Below, in pieces: positions 11,487-24,399 of a stretch of DNA of 64,000 nucleotides. Position numbers and translations under genes: made by a program. The notes beneath the pieces are model-generated. The model did no database searches. It saw nothing but the letters and a program-made list of their open reading frames with translations, and was not told the DNA's origin. Where the stretch lies: contig NC_135557.1 in the NCBI RefSeq assembly GCF_964340395.1, forward strand, positions 8,774,960 through 8,838,959. The letters run 5' to 3'. This stretch comes from Glandiceps talaboti (taxonomy: Eukaryota > Hemichordata > Enteropneusta > Spengelidae). Position 1 is the first letter of the stretch. Each line of letters starts with the position of its first letter.

Positions 11487-11914
11487 GAAAAGACATGGGG
11501 ATGGATTTTCTGACATACACTATGTAAAATTTGACAAAATCTGTAGAAAGTGTTTACAAATAAACATCCTCACTAGTGAAAGAGAATTGTAGGAGAAAAT
11601 AGAATAACTACTCCTCACCCCAACACACACAAACAAACAGGCAAAAAAAACCCCCCAAAAACCAAAAAAAACTAGCAAACAAATAAACAAACACACACTA
11701 AATTGTTGGCATCTGTATTCAATATTGACATGTCACTTGTTTCATATGTGCCCCCATGCTAATCAAAACAGTTATACTCTCACTGTTTATTCAATTCACA
11801 TTTTTCTTCGATATTCAAGTGATAGAACAGCTCTTAGGTGGGATTTTCACAATAAATGAATTCAAGACAATTTACATGTTACCGTAAATTGATGAAACAT
11901 CTGAATATCTGTGC

Positions 11915-11919
<5 letters not shown>

Positions 11920-11995
<76 letters not shown>
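11920..11995 (+). repeat. (GA)n microsatellite
   Basis: About 37 uninterrupted GA units. Confidence 0.95.
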
Positions 11996-11997
<2 letters not shown>

Positions 11998-12068
11998 CTT
12001 TAAAGCGATCCCTGTTTGTCAGTTCATTGAAGTAAAAGTTTGAAATCACATTTATTCACACCCTCCAT

Positions 12069-12182
12069 AAAAGAAAACAAACAAACAAACAAACAAACAA
12101 ACAAACAAACAAACAAACAAAAAAACGAACGAACGAACGAACGAACGAACGAACGAACGAACGAACGAACGAACGAACAAAA
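12069..12182 (+). repeat. Compound (AAAC)n-(CGAA)n microsatellite
   Basis: AAAC-type units switch after a short A run to CGAA units. Open frames here, such as NKQTNKQ on one strand and VRSFVRSF on the other, are artefacts of the repeat. Confidence 0.95.
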
Positions 12183-12805
12183 AGGGGTTTGGATATTGCA
12201 TGCTCTCTCAACAAGTAGTGGAAGGATTGAAACAAGTCGCCGGGATAACGATTACGCATTTCTAGATCTGATTCTAACTTCAGAGACTCTGAAAAGCTCT
12301 TGCGACATATTTATCAGGCGGGTATGTGTTACGATGCGAGGTAAATATTGTAACATGATCACACACACACACATAACACTTTTTCAGGTTATTGGCCTTA
12401 CAAATCTAGATCTATAGCTAAAAAATTGAATACCTTTTGCCGACAGCGAAACATTTGTAATCGCTGGTTTACCGCCGTTGTCATTATGTGTTTGGAAAGA
12501 TCTCGCCCCTGGGCAAGTAACAATGTGCTATTTTTCTGTAAATGGTTACTTCAACTAAGCCGATAACCCACCGGTTGTAAAACTTTCTTTATTTTTTAAC
12601 ACAAAAAACGACGTAAATGCAGATTAGACACTGTGTCGATTCGAATTGAACAGAAGAAAGTTTTAACACGACGAGTCCAACATGGGAGAGTAATTATTAA
12701 CTGGGCGCACGAAACCATCACGTGACAATCACCTTTATTTTTTTGAATGCGCATCCGTACATGTAGCTTTCTTAAACAAAGTAACAGTACAGTCATATGA
12801 ATTAC

Positions 12806-12860
12806 CTTTTGTGTCTGAAGAGTTCTCGCTGAGTTTACGGATTACTTTTTTAGGCACCAT
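12806..12860 (-). CDS. Weak candidate first exon on the minus strand
   Basis: ATG at 12860 opens the reading MVPKKVIRKLSENSSDTK and meets a possible donor AAAAG|GTAATT, phase 1. It has no signal peptide and I found no matching downstream exon, so this may be chance. Confidence 0.15.
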
Positions 12861-13901
12861 ATTTTCCAGATGTGGTCATTACTTTAATCCGGCTGTAATC
12901 TACAAATTTCAATTTCTGAGATTATATATATAGTATACAATCACGCATATAGAATGACACATACTACTCATTAGGTAAACCAGTGAATCATTTCTTTCTT
13001 CAGATTTTGCATTCTTTATCCAGGCCATATTTTTTCTGAACTTAGTATGTACATTGAAAAAAAAAAAAATGTTTAACCTATTTTGTTACTTTGTGCAGGA
13101 AATTCTAAACCATTTTTCATTTCAATTCAAGGAAGAAAAAAAAAGAAAGGTCACAATATATTTATTTGTATAGAGAGAAGTGAATATGATATCAAAACAA
13201 AGTAATTTTAAACTCAAATGTTGCCGCTGACTAAAATTTCCGTAGTCGTCGTCATTTCTATTTGTAGTTTGTGCCAGAAAATAGTTTTACAGAGAGATGG
13301 TTTAATGTCATTATAATTATTTAACCTGATGAGAAACTTGAACGAAATAAATAAATTTTTAATTCAATCTTGAGAAATCTGAACCGGAAATGAAAGAATA
13401 AATAATTAATGAATTAATGAACAAAGCTTTGAAAAAGAGATTATAATTTGATGGATGGATTACTGAATGCATGAATTATAGCTCAAGTAATAACTGGACA
13501 TACTTAAGTACGTCGGTTTATGAATAAATTGATGACTTTTCCTGTCCCAACTCAATTACCTGTAGAGGGTATATACGCCTCTAACTAAGCAATGGGCATG
13601 TGAATTATTATTATAGATTAGTATTGGTAGTGATGCCTTTGATGACAATAATAATGACAATCAAAGGTAGAAAACTGTGATAAAGTTGTTAATAGTGGTG
13701 GTAATGGCGTTTGTGATATTGCCACCTGGTCTAACATACGATACCTCATGTCATGTTTTCTCTGCATTCAGTTAGTACAGTATTGGCGACAAATGTCTGG
13801 AGATAAAGCCGATTGCTATGTAATTACTTAATGTATAATATATTGTTAGTTATATTTTATGTGTGTTTGCTGAATTGCATGCATACGTGCGAACGCGTAT
13901 T

Positions 13902-13981
13902 TGTATGTATGTATGTATGTATGTATGTATGTATGTATGTATGTATGTATGTATGTATGTATGTATGTATGTATGTATGTG
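13902..13981 (+). repeat. (ATGT)n microsatellite
   Basis: About 20 ATGT units followed by degenerate GTTT/GTGT sequence to about 14065. Confidence 0.95.
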
Positions 13982-14754
13982 TTTGTTAGTTTGTGTGTGT
14001 TTGTTTGTTTGTTTATGTGTGTGTGTGTGTATGTTAGTTTATGTGTGTTTGTTTGTGTGTATGAGCGTACATGTGTTGTCTTTGATGAACTCAATTTTGT
14101 ACTTTTTCGTTTAATACCATAGATATTGATAGATGCGGCATCAAAGTATAAATCTTGTATGATTGTTCTACTTCACAACTTAATCTGCTTATTTGCATTT
14201 TCCTGATTTTGTCTTTTCGGCTAAGACATACTTAGTGACATTTACAACAGAAATTAGATCATATCCTACATATCAATGTAATTTGCTCAGGTGGCGATAG
14301 GCACTTTAATTGTTTTAAGTGGACGATTCTACCTTATCTATCAAGGATTTATGTTTATGGAATTAGGTAAAGCCTCAAACTGAATTCTGGAAGGTATTGT
14401 GTGAATGGAATATGAAGTTAAAACTTATAAGATGGAAAAAAAGAGTAAAAGTTTCGTTAAGTATGTTAACTGTCAACTCTGCTGACATCCATGGGAGGCC
14501 TTTCTGGTTTATTTTTGAAGGCATGCTTCGAAATTAGGTCACGTAAAAATCTATCAATGGATTTTACTAGAATTTATATTAGATCTATGGTCACCTACTG
14601 CCTAAAGTGTACTGATATTATGAGGTCATTGCCTGATATCAATTCGTCGTATCATCACCGTCAGTGCCCTTTACTAATGGTGGCACAAGTCAGCAGACGA
14701 CTATTGTAAATTAACATAGCGTCATTTGGGTTTTGATATTTCAAACAACACTTC

Positions 14755-15983
14755 CAGGGTTCGTACACTTAAAGCAAAACAAAATTCCAGGACTTTCCAG
14801 GGGTTTTTCGTCAGTTTTCCAGGGGTATTCATATTGATTTTGGCCATTTTCCAGGGGTGTTGACACTAAAGTAATGACTAATTAAAAAAAAATTTGCACT
14901 GCTACTCCATTTGAAAAAAAAATTGATGCAGGACTGACAGTAGAAAGAAAAAATTGCTGTCACTCTGACTGGGAAAAAAAATTGCTCCCGTACCTTCTTC
15001 CTCCATACCCCCCCCCCCCTGAAATCAAATGGTTCTCCCCTAAGTAGCCGTTTCGTCAAGCTGGTACACTGATCGTGTAAGATTGAGTCGCAGCATTCGT
15101 CAGTCTAATTCGGACATATACAGAAAAATAAATAAATTTTTTCTTCAAAATTTTGAATGAAAACGTCATTTACGTTACGAAATTTCGAGCTATGAATAAC
15201 TGAATACATTCATTGCTTGCGTCTCGATGTTTATGTACCGATGCCACGAGTTGCGGAACATCGCGATTTCAACTCAACTTGACCACTGACGAATGTTACT
15301 GTACCGAAAACATAAAACAGTAGTTTATTCTTTTAGAACATGTAACACAAATACCCATTTATCGACGACATAAAAGTCAAAACCGTACTTCCACAACCCG
15401 GAAATTCAACTGCCGTAGTATTGCCATGCCTGAGTTTCTAGTAGTAGTATGTCGGACTCGTGCGCCGAACTTGTAACAATTTCTAGTCGTGGTTGATGAT
15501 GCTTTGATACTCGCTACAATGTTACGATAATCTTGTTAACAGACCCACTGTTACCCCTGGCCGGGACTGTTACAATATCATGTCCCTGAAATGGCGACTG
15601 GGAGATGGAGTAGCAATATGCAAGATCGAAACAAACACTGCGGTGCCCATTCAACTACGCATAGGCACGGTCTGTGGGGCAAAGTGTCTCGTGGAACGAT
15701 CGTTTGACTGTCTGGGTCTAATCGGCGTGAATTTTGATTCACCACCGTGGCGAATGACTTTGAAAATATTTTCGACATTTTACATTTACGAGATTCAGAA
15801 TCATATGAATGGGTGGCTCGAGCACAGACATGACGATCGTCAATATTAATTGATCGATTGGTCATGATCATTTTCCAGGGTTTTCCAGGCGTAGGGCACA
15901 TTTTCCAGGGTTTTCCAGGGTTTTCCAGGGAGGGTTTGAAATTCCAGGGTTTTCCAGGGTTTTCCAGGACCGTACGAACCCTG
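14755..15983. mobile_element. hAT-like non-autonomous DNA transposon, 1229 bp
   Basis: Perfect 12-bp terminal inverted repeats CAGGGTTCGTAC at both ends, flanked on each side by ACTTC (14750-14754 and 15984-15988), a probable 5-bp target duplication. Subterminal TTTCCAGG(G) motifs occur near both ends, six or more on the right. CAGGG-type termini with short subterminal repeats are typical of hAT elements. Most hATs make 8-bp duplications, so 5 bp is atypical. The interior has two opposed open frames of about 90-107 codons (15578-15901) that resemble no transposase, so it is non-autonomous. A call of another superfamily remains possible. Confidence 0.75.
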
Positions 15984-16456
15984 ACTTCTTTGTTTTTGAA
16001 AGATGTACTATTTTTGTAAACGGAGGTCCAACGCCATTTTGTTTGTTTTTCTTTTATTTTCGTTTGCGATCAAAGTGCCCTGTCCAATCAGATAAGCGCT
16101 TCTCTGTGATGTTCAGCGAGAAAGTTATGACGTTTAACGACCAATATCACTTGCAATTTTTCACGTGAAACATCATCAATAATGATTGACATTGGCATGG
16201 GTATATATGATGATATGCATAGTCATTATGTTGCTGTGTTGGTATGACCTGTTTCCACCAGTACGTTTTCAAATCAATTACTGCTGCAGCATAAACTGAA
16301 ACATTTGAAACACTACACAATAGTTATTGTAAAACTGAATCTTTCATCCACACCTGTGGACTTGTTTACGAGTCTCATGTTCTCGCTTCAGTTTTGCTTT
16401 TACTATTAATCAATTGTGTTTAGTGTCTCAAAAGTATAAATTCTTGTGTTGATACA

Positions 16457-16763
16457 TTAGGCCCAAAAAAGATAAAATGTTTCTGGTCAGGACAGTTTGT
16501 CTAAAATGGTGCGGCGACGCGATTCTTTTTTAATGCAATAACTGTTCTTTTTATTTACTGTAGAGCAAGTGTGTATGTGGGCCAGATGTAATTTGCTTGT
16601 TTCATAATTGCTTGTGCAGTTGTCTTCACTGAAGTAGGGAGGATTATTTTTGTGTCTCCCCACGGATCTGCAAACTTCATGGGCTGGACCGACACAAAAA
16701 AGACCGACGCAAGGATATTTAAGTAATGCACTCGCTGACCAGAAACAATTTTTTAGGCCTTAA
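16457..16763. mobile_element. MITE with TTAGGCC ends
   Basis: The ends share TTAGGCC then AAAAAA and TGTTTCTGGTCAG in inverted orientation, about 307 bp apart. The terminal bases resemble those of the family at 34331, 41319 and 57545, but the rest differs. It is probably a sister family. Confidence 0.7.
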
Positions 16764-17770
16764 CCTACACATGTATAGATACTAGAAGAACTTGCATCAA
16801 TAACTACTGGCTTGGTTTGAATTGCACAGTAGCAACACGTACGGCATTTTCCTTTTATGACTACCCTAGGTTCAAAAACTACGTGCCAGTTGGTTGAGTT
16901 CAAAGGCTGTGATGCTAGCATGCTGTGCGTTGCATGTAAATCATTTAGAAATGTACATGATAATTACAAAACAAATTGACTTTATTCATGAACTGACATT
17001 GACATTAGCATACTGATTATCTAAGAATTTTCCTCCAAAATGTATCTAAATCTGTACTCACATGTAACATTATACTGACTTTTTAAATTATAGCAGACGA
17101 CAGACTATTGACACAAAATCTTGCCGCCACTGACACGGACAACACTGACTACTAAATACTTGTCAAAAGGTATAGCAGTTTACGCGCCATTTGATATTAT
17201 GGAGTCGTGCAATTAACAGCCGGAGTTATGTGTCTTATTGTAATTAAATAAATTATCCATCGTTAGCAGGCCATAATATAAGGTAATTCCATAATAGTCC
17301 AAAAAGTCTACTAGTCTTAGAGTAGTGCAGTTTTAAAAATGAAGTAGTATTGCACATAATCACAAATATTTGATTTTAAATGGCAGATACGCATTGTCTT
17401 AGACTAATATAGTGGTCTGTGGTATTATGCAAATTAATTTTTTTCTTGTTCTACAGATATTTCAATTTTAACAAGCTAATAGCCGAGACTAATGCGTCCA
17501 CTTACAACACAATGAATTGTAATATCTGTGTGTATTAATGTCATACAATGTAACTCTTATATGAAAGAAAATTGATGATATTACTTTTTTTACTGCATTT
17601 TACCGTGACAATTATGGGAAATACAATTATGTGTATTAAAATTGACTCTTTTCAATATATCCAAAATGTATGAATACTCTTAGTAAATGAAATATGGGAT
17701 TGTCATTATGAATAATAAAAATGTCTGATATCTTAGGTGTCAATATATGACTCTGCGATTGGTTGAAACA
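16764..17770. other. No gene recognised
   Basis: AT-rich sequence with frequent stops in all frames and no exon signals I can support. Confidence 0.5.
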
Positions 17771-17775
17771 CGGGG

Positions 17776-17842
<67 letters not shown>
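17776..17842 (+). repeat. (TA)n microsatellite
   Basis: TA units with a single TTTA interruption. Confidence 0.95.
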
Positions 17843-17844
<2 letters not shown>

Positions 17845-17885
17845 GTTGAACAATACTTTCGCTATAGATAGACATATATAAAGAT

Positions 17886-17985
17886 ATAGATAAACAGACA
17901 GATATATAGATGGATAGATGGATAGATAGATAGATAGATAGATAGGTAGATAGATAGATAGGTAGATAGATAGGTAGATATAGTT
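17886..17985 (+). repeat. (GATA)n microsatellite
   Basis: GATA units with GGTA variants. Confidence 0.9.
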
Positions 17986-18199
17986 ATATTTATGATATAT
18001 ATAGAGTTGATATAGTTATAGAGTTATATACATGTATGTGTTGTTTAATCAATTTGCTTATCCATGATACAACCGTTTCAGTGCCCCCTCCCCCCAGGTG
18101 ACAACCAGCATATGCTGGCTCATGGAAACCACGAATAGAACTTATGCAATTTTTATCCCTCCTTCTATAAATACAAATGAACGATAAATTCATACTGGG

Positions 18200-19708
18200 G
18201 GCTGTAAAAAACTCAAATAGCTCAGCTTGAGGATAGGTTTAATCGAAACATTTGAATTTTGAATGGATTTGAATTCTAATTTATTGTACATTCACCTGCT
18301 GGGAGAACTTTCCAGAATTAGATACCTGTACTAGTTTATGTATTAGATAGAGTAAAGCTGCTAAACAGACAGTGTTTATGAATAATTCTTGTCCAACTTT
18401 TGCTTAATGCTCTCATGAATATTGACAGCTGTTTATCTAGTCTCATTTGATGAAGTCTGGATGAGGTGATTTTCATGGATTATTTTGTTACCAAACAGTC
18501 ATACATGATTCATTTGTAATATCACTTGTACCCCTAGGATGTACTTTATAATGATAATGTCGTTGTGATGACACGGACACCTCTGTTAAAAGTGTTATCA
18601 GAGAAAGCCTTTACTATAATGGTGTCGCAAAGTTCGTGTAATCCATTGAATATGCATGGTACACACAGTTCAGTGGCAACCAGCCTTATGTAAGTTGAAC
18701 GGGTTCGAACCAAGAGTATGACCTTTCCTATGTTCACCGTCTTTTAAAATATCATTAACTATAATAAGGAATTAGTAATCACATACCATGTCAATGTTCT
18801 AATTTCAAGGGGAATGCCACTCTGTGAAAAAGACACATTTTTTATGGGTTCTGGAGAAGTCATTCCCTGATTTTATATCCCGTAAAATTACTTACAATCT
18901 TCGAGAAACATCAATTAGATCTTATAGGGTATCTTTGCTATGGGCTATTGCATCATGGAAGATAGCAGAAATACATTATTCATTAGTTGAACACTGAATA
19001 TTCATAACAACTATTTCACACTGGTGTATAGCATTTTGTACTTATAAAATAATTCTATTATGTATTCCTGCTTGACAAAACAAGCTAGATAGACTAAGTC
19101 AATGTTTGTAACTGGATAAATTGCAAAAATCAAGAAAGTGTCTCAAAAGTGTGTGTGTACGTAGAATAACAACTATTTTACACACGTTTTAATTTGTCAT
19201 CCATATAGCCACGTTAATAACCGTAGAAGAGTCACGAGATGGAGTTGTCATTCCCTTTTTCCACCCCCCCCCAAAAAAAAAAAAATTTATAAATAGTATA
19301 ATATGAATAATACTTATGTGAGAAATATATAAAAGTTTTCTAAACTGGTTTAAGGAATCATGGTGGTCTCTTTTCATGACCCTGAGTGAGTAAGGTTTAC
19401 TCACCCTCAAATAAAAGCAGGGCTAAAATTACGAATATATTATCTGTAACACGAAGTGAATGGGACATCAGGTGATTGTATACGTTTTACTAGGATTCTT
19501 TGCTGTACATTATAAACCTTACTTGTAGTATTCTACAGCACGTATTTAGTTAATTTAACCAACAATTTTATATTGGCGGAACTCAGAGCTGGTATTCAGG
19601 CATACTACATGCAAATATTGATGGCATAAGTTAATATATACATATTGCAGGAAATTGAAGTTGAGAAAATGCATCTCATACCATCTGGTATGCCTAAAGT
19701 GCCAGAGG

Positions 19709-19710
<2 letters not shown>
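18200..19710. other. No gene recognised
   Basis: AT-rich sequence; a C run and A run lie at 19264-19285. No exon or element ends were identified. Confidence 0.4.

Positions 19711-19755
<45 letters not shown>
19711..19755 (+). repeat. (TA)n microsatellite
   Basis: About 22 TA units. Confidence 0.95.
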
Positions 19756-19758
<3 letters not shown>

Positions 19759-21683
19759 CGTTATGATGCAATAGTTACTACTCAAGTGTTATGAAAATAT
19801 TTGTATCTGATCGCGTGTGAAAACAGAATCGTATAACGCCAAATTGTGCTATTTTAGAATTAAAGTACTTGTGCAAGATACGAAATGTGTTCCATGGGTG
19901 TTATAACAGTATAGGCGAGCTTTTCGACACTTCTGCTTTTTTATACGTGATAGTTAAAAAGTCATTACCAATTGAACATAATACTGGGTCCAATATCACG
20001 ATAAACCTCACGCAAAAGAAACCCCATCTCCTTGGCGGCACCTTGGCATTATCAATATTCACTTCCCTCAACGTAAACTCACGGTAGCCATGACAGCGGC
20101 ATCCTGTGATACTTTCAAAGGGAATGCGACCTTTTTTGTGATGCACGGTACTGGAGTTAATCTGCAGAAAGTGAAGAAAAAAACCCTTGGCAACACGAGA
20201 TAATATGAATCAATATCTTAACCGTAGGGTTTAATTGAAATGGAATATGACGTCGTTGTGGCAAATAACTGTACAACTGATAGGTTTAATGAACAGTAGT
20301 TCGTCACATCGAGATATCAAATGTTGTAAATGTACAACGAGCGAATCTCGACTTGTGATCCCTCAACTTTACAACTATTATGAGGACACAATTTCTACAA
20401 GAAGAGCATCAGCAAAGTCCCATTACCCATGGATCCATGATGGTGTCTGGAAGCTTTCATTGTTTTATCGATCGTTCAGTGAATAACTAGGTAAGATAAA
20501 CCATAGACATTCCACCCTTGGTGGAGGGTCTATGGATAAAAAGACGGATTCGTATTTTTTGTCTTCCTTCCAAATCCAAATACCTATATTGAAAACCAAT
20601 ACGTTTGGCTCATTATCTTGAAAATTTACACAAGGTCATAGTACAAAATGGAAGTCTTAAACCCCATAGAAAAAATAATACAATAGTTTATACTGTTTAT
20701 ATATTTGTGTCTCTCAAGATAGACTCTGTTATGTATTTGTGCGGAAGAATTGAATTTTAGAACTGATTCTTTGTTATCGGACGTCAGAGTAACTCCGGAC
20801 TCGTAGTAGTTAACAGCAAACACGAATACTTGTTGATAACTCGTTAGGTGATTACAAACTTAAGCTTGTAATCACCATCGAACACAACTCAACAGCCTTA
20901 CTGGAGAACGTTCGTTAAAAAATTCAGAACTTTCAGCGCGAGAGCCAAAGATTATGTGTCACGTGCTGAAACAAAAGTCAATCATGACGTAATTCAAAGA
21001 CTGTAGGTCACATGAGTCATGTCAAAATCATTGTGACATCGAACTTAGCATGCAAACAACGAATCCACAAATCTTTAAATTACACAAATTGTAAACTTCA
21101 ACAAATTAACATTCTTTCACGACAGTATTCAGACTGTACAGATTTGCTCTTTTGTTCGGACTTTTTCAGGCACTATTATTTCAAGGTCAATCCAAACTTT
21201 AACTGCATGCAAGAAGACACTTGTAATTTATTTTACTTGAAGGTTAACGAGTCGTTGCAAAATCATCTAGCAAAAAGTTATAATTGTTGTTTAAAAAATA
21301 AAATAAATTGTACCACCATGTTAAAAAAGCAACAGTAAAGCAGTCGAAACCTACCCTACGAGCAACCAACAAATAGTTTTGACATGATTTCCGACACTGT
21401 AAAAATGTAATGTTTCAAGAAAAAGTTATATCAGAGTGTTGTGGGACAGTCTGCTACTCTTGTACAACGCAGTAAACATTGGGATGTCGACAATTTGAAA
21501 AGCCATCATTGCGATCTTCACCATAGAGGCGACATACATTCGTGCTTAGACATTTTCTAGAGGTATACGGGAGATTTCACCCTAGCTTGAAAATGTTATT
21601 ATAAGATGTATCAAGATAATTAAGACTGATCACAAGATTCCATGATGAGATAAACACCGTAAACATAACATACAAATATCCTT

Positions 21684-21853
21684 ACACAGTATCTGCTCTG
21701 TAGTTTGTTACAGTGTCTGGTATGTAGTTTGTTACAGTGTCTGGTCAGTATTTTGTTACGGTGTCTGCTCTGTTTTGTTAATAATAAAAATGAATACAAA
21801 TATAACAAACCACAGAGCAGACACTGTAACAAACTACAGAGCAGACACTGTGT
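21684..21853. repeat. Inverted array of a 17-20 bp motif
   Basis: GTTTGTTACAGTGTCTG-like units occur three times forward (21704-21770) and twice inverted (21810-21853), around an AT-rich spacer. The ends ACACAGT...CTGCTCTG are also inverted copies. It is probably a degraded foldback element. Confidence 0.75.
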
Positions 21854-22160
21854 ATTAAAGGGATGTTTGTGTGTTATCTTTGTTGTGTCTATCTCAACAT
21901 GAAACCTAGTGATCAGTCTCACGGATCTTGATACATTGTTTAATAGACTTGGCAACCTAAGGCGAAATCCCATGTAATCGCGTAACTCTCACCCCCCTCC
22001 CCCCACCAACAAGTATGAAGGTCATAAAGCTTCGTACATAGGGTTACAATCATGATGTGTCCGCTCCAACATCAATGGTTACAGTCGACATTATTATTGG
22101 ACACACATCTAAGCTCCAACCAATTGCAATCAGTCATAACTACAAAAGTAAATGTTTTTG

Positions 22161-22495
22161 GAGTGGTATCAATAGTTCAATGTAGGATAAACAACTATGC
22201 TAAATTCGTTTAGTTAGGCATCAGACCCCCTCCCCTTCCCCTTCCCCACCTACTTCTAACTAAATTGGACAAAATTGATAATTGTTTCAGAACGCACAAT
22301 CAAATCAGTATGCAGTAGTATGTAGTGATATGACTACACAACCAGAATGTAGTGAGGAGAAAATAGCTCTTTTGTTGACACTTTACTATTTAAGTGCCGT
22401 GTATTTTCTATTGGGAAAATTTTTCCATTTCTCAATTTGACGACACTTTAAAATAAAAAATGGCTCAGAAGCCCCATACCCATCGTACAAAAAAT
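22161..22495 (-). mobile_element. TIR element of the CAATGTAGGAT family, copy 1 (reverse orientation)
   Basis: One end reads ATAGTTCAATGTAGGATAAA. Read in reverse complement, the interior matches the 25.7-kb copy: AAATGGA-A-AATTTT, the GTGTCAA.AAAAGA.CTATTTT block, and CTCACTACATTCTG. It carries only one degenerate version of the 37-bp unit that is amplified in the other copy. Confidence 0.7.
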
Positions 22496-23152
22496 GCGTT
22501 TTTAGCGTACATACACTTTGAAATATTGTTGTCGCCCCTTAGTTGTGTAAGCAATCCTTTACAAAAGCACAATTGCACATTCTCCCAGTTCTAGATTCAT
22601 TTGCCTCGCAGACACCTGATATAAAACTAATAACTTCAATATCGCTCAACAGCCAAGGAAATTATCTTTGACTGAAAGCTGTATATGTGATGTTAAAATT
22701 CCAGGGTACTACTTCGCTTAAGCATTACCTGTATGTCGTTTTAAACGCCCCTGGTGTTCTTACGGATAGCTTAGAAACTCTATTGAATTTCACAACAAAT
22801 GCATACAGACAAGATTAATCATATTCATGAAACTACAATGCAATTTCTATTTTTTTTGTGTGCGTCTATCACTAGATAATTCACATGAAATAGTATTTTC
22901 AAATAACAACATCACGACTTTATTGAAATGATATTGGGTTTCTTCAAACAGTAATCAAATTCTACAACGAAGTAGTCTACGCGAACACAGCCTTCATTCA
23001 CGTTGATTAGACTTATCACTGTATATGACGATTTTAATATCAAATTAATTCTTATGAGGATTATTACCCTCAACAAAGCCTCTACCAGGGGCGATGTATC
23101 TACGACTAGCTGTTAATAAGTATTATCATTAGACTATTGGTGTATAGATCTT

Positions 23153-23221
23153 TGTATGTATGTATGTATGTATGTATGTATGTATGTATGTATGTATGTA
23201 TGTATGTATGTATGTATGCAC
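23153..23221 (+). repeat. (ATGT)n microsatellite
   Basis: About 16 units. Confidence 0.95.
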
Positions 23222-23821
23222 GCATGTATATTAAAGTTAGTGTGGGTGGGGATGGATGGAGGTAGATAGGGAGGTATTGCAGTAAGGAACCCACCTTGGC
23301 AAACATTAATCTTAGAAACTATCACATGTTAATTTGAAGAGACTTGTGAGCTGGTTGAACCCTAGATAGTTGACAATATCTACCTGGTACAATATATTTC
23401 AATTTTGACGAGTGTTTAGTATGCAGACTACGTATCGCTGAACGAACAACTACAAATCATTTGTTACATATGCCGAGTCACACAATGTTATTTATACTAT
23501 TAACTATGTATTTTCAACGAACGTGCATGTACCAATGACAACTATGATCAAGATTGAACATCACGTTCTCTCTGTATGGATTCACTTTTCATAACCAAGA
23601 AACTATAGATATGGTTTATTCATTACTTTGGCCACTGACCTTAGGTACAAATGTCTAAAGATACAACAAATGTACACTAGTCTAGTAGAAGTGTTATATA
23701 GAAAATAAACAAATAAGGAACAAATCGAGACAAAATATCGGAACAAATCAATGCCGTGGTAACAGCTGTGTCTAACATAGTATACTTTTCATTATTGACT
23801 CGCATTTTGAATACTGAGTGT

Positions 23822-24213
23822 TCAAAACCGTGCAATATTTCTCAAAGTCTTAATATTGGTGGTTTTCATTTGTCTTGTAAACTTATCAAAGTGTGGCTGG
23901 TTACGGTAAAACGACGGAATGAATTCTTGTCTAATGTCTGAATAAAGTGGGCAACAGAGTAAGTAGTGAAATTCATCTTCAACTGATGTTTTACAGTAAT
24001 TACAAAATCTTCTCTCTCTTTGTGTGTTATTGTGTCTACCTGATTCAATCTGTAAGCTTTGCATGCAGTGAACATTACTACGGTATGTGGTTCATCTAAA
24101 TTTGTAAGATAATTCTCAGTAGTAAATACTGACTTATTAAAATGGTACAATACGTTCGGAGTTTTGGGCTTTAATTTGTGTCTGTTTACTAGTTCTAAAT
24201 CTGTCAGGTTCAT
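23822..24213 (-). pseudogene. Non-LTR retrotransposon (LINE) reverse-transcriptase C-terminus, frameshifted
   Basis: Two overlapping minus-strand frames together give a typical LINE ORF2 tail. The first frame (from 24213) reads KLKPKTPNVLYHFNKSVF, then ENYLTNL and CKAYRL. The second (to 23822) continues with QIESGRHNN, RRFCNYCKTSVEDEFHYLL, CCPLYSDIRQEF, SFYRNQPHFDKF and LRNIARF. The C..C...VEDE.H.L..CP.Y...R pattern is a known zinc-knuckle-like end of LINE reverse transcriptases. The break falls near 24055-24065, where one frame shift separates CKAYRL from IESGRH. No domain upstream of about 24.3 kb was recognised, so this is a 5'-truncated, dead copy. The clade (CR1, L2 or RTE-like) is not settled. 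Confidence 0.75.
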
Positions 24214-24399
24214 CTATATTGAACGTGTGAACATTCCGTTCGTAACAGGTTATAAAATCAGTCTTGCACAAATCAATAGATTGATTTACAACTTCAGAGG
24301 TCAAAGGTTAAAGGTGAAAGAGGTCACGATGTTCCTGCTCAAAGTGTTATAGGTTCGCAGTAAAGAATAAATGATACCGAGATTTACGGTCGTATGTGT

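Noticed and set aside
15578-15901. Opposed frames of about 90-107 codons
   Set aside because: They lie inside the hAT-like element, overlap each other and resemble no transposase.
18661-18720. tRNA gene suggested by GGTTCGAACC
   Set aside because: No pairing D-stem or acceptor stem; the motif is a short palindrome.
21012-21338. 108-codon frame from an ATG with several cysteines
   Set aside because: AT-rich codons, no signal peptide, no clear splice donor and no family resemblance. A possible internal acceptor is not enough.
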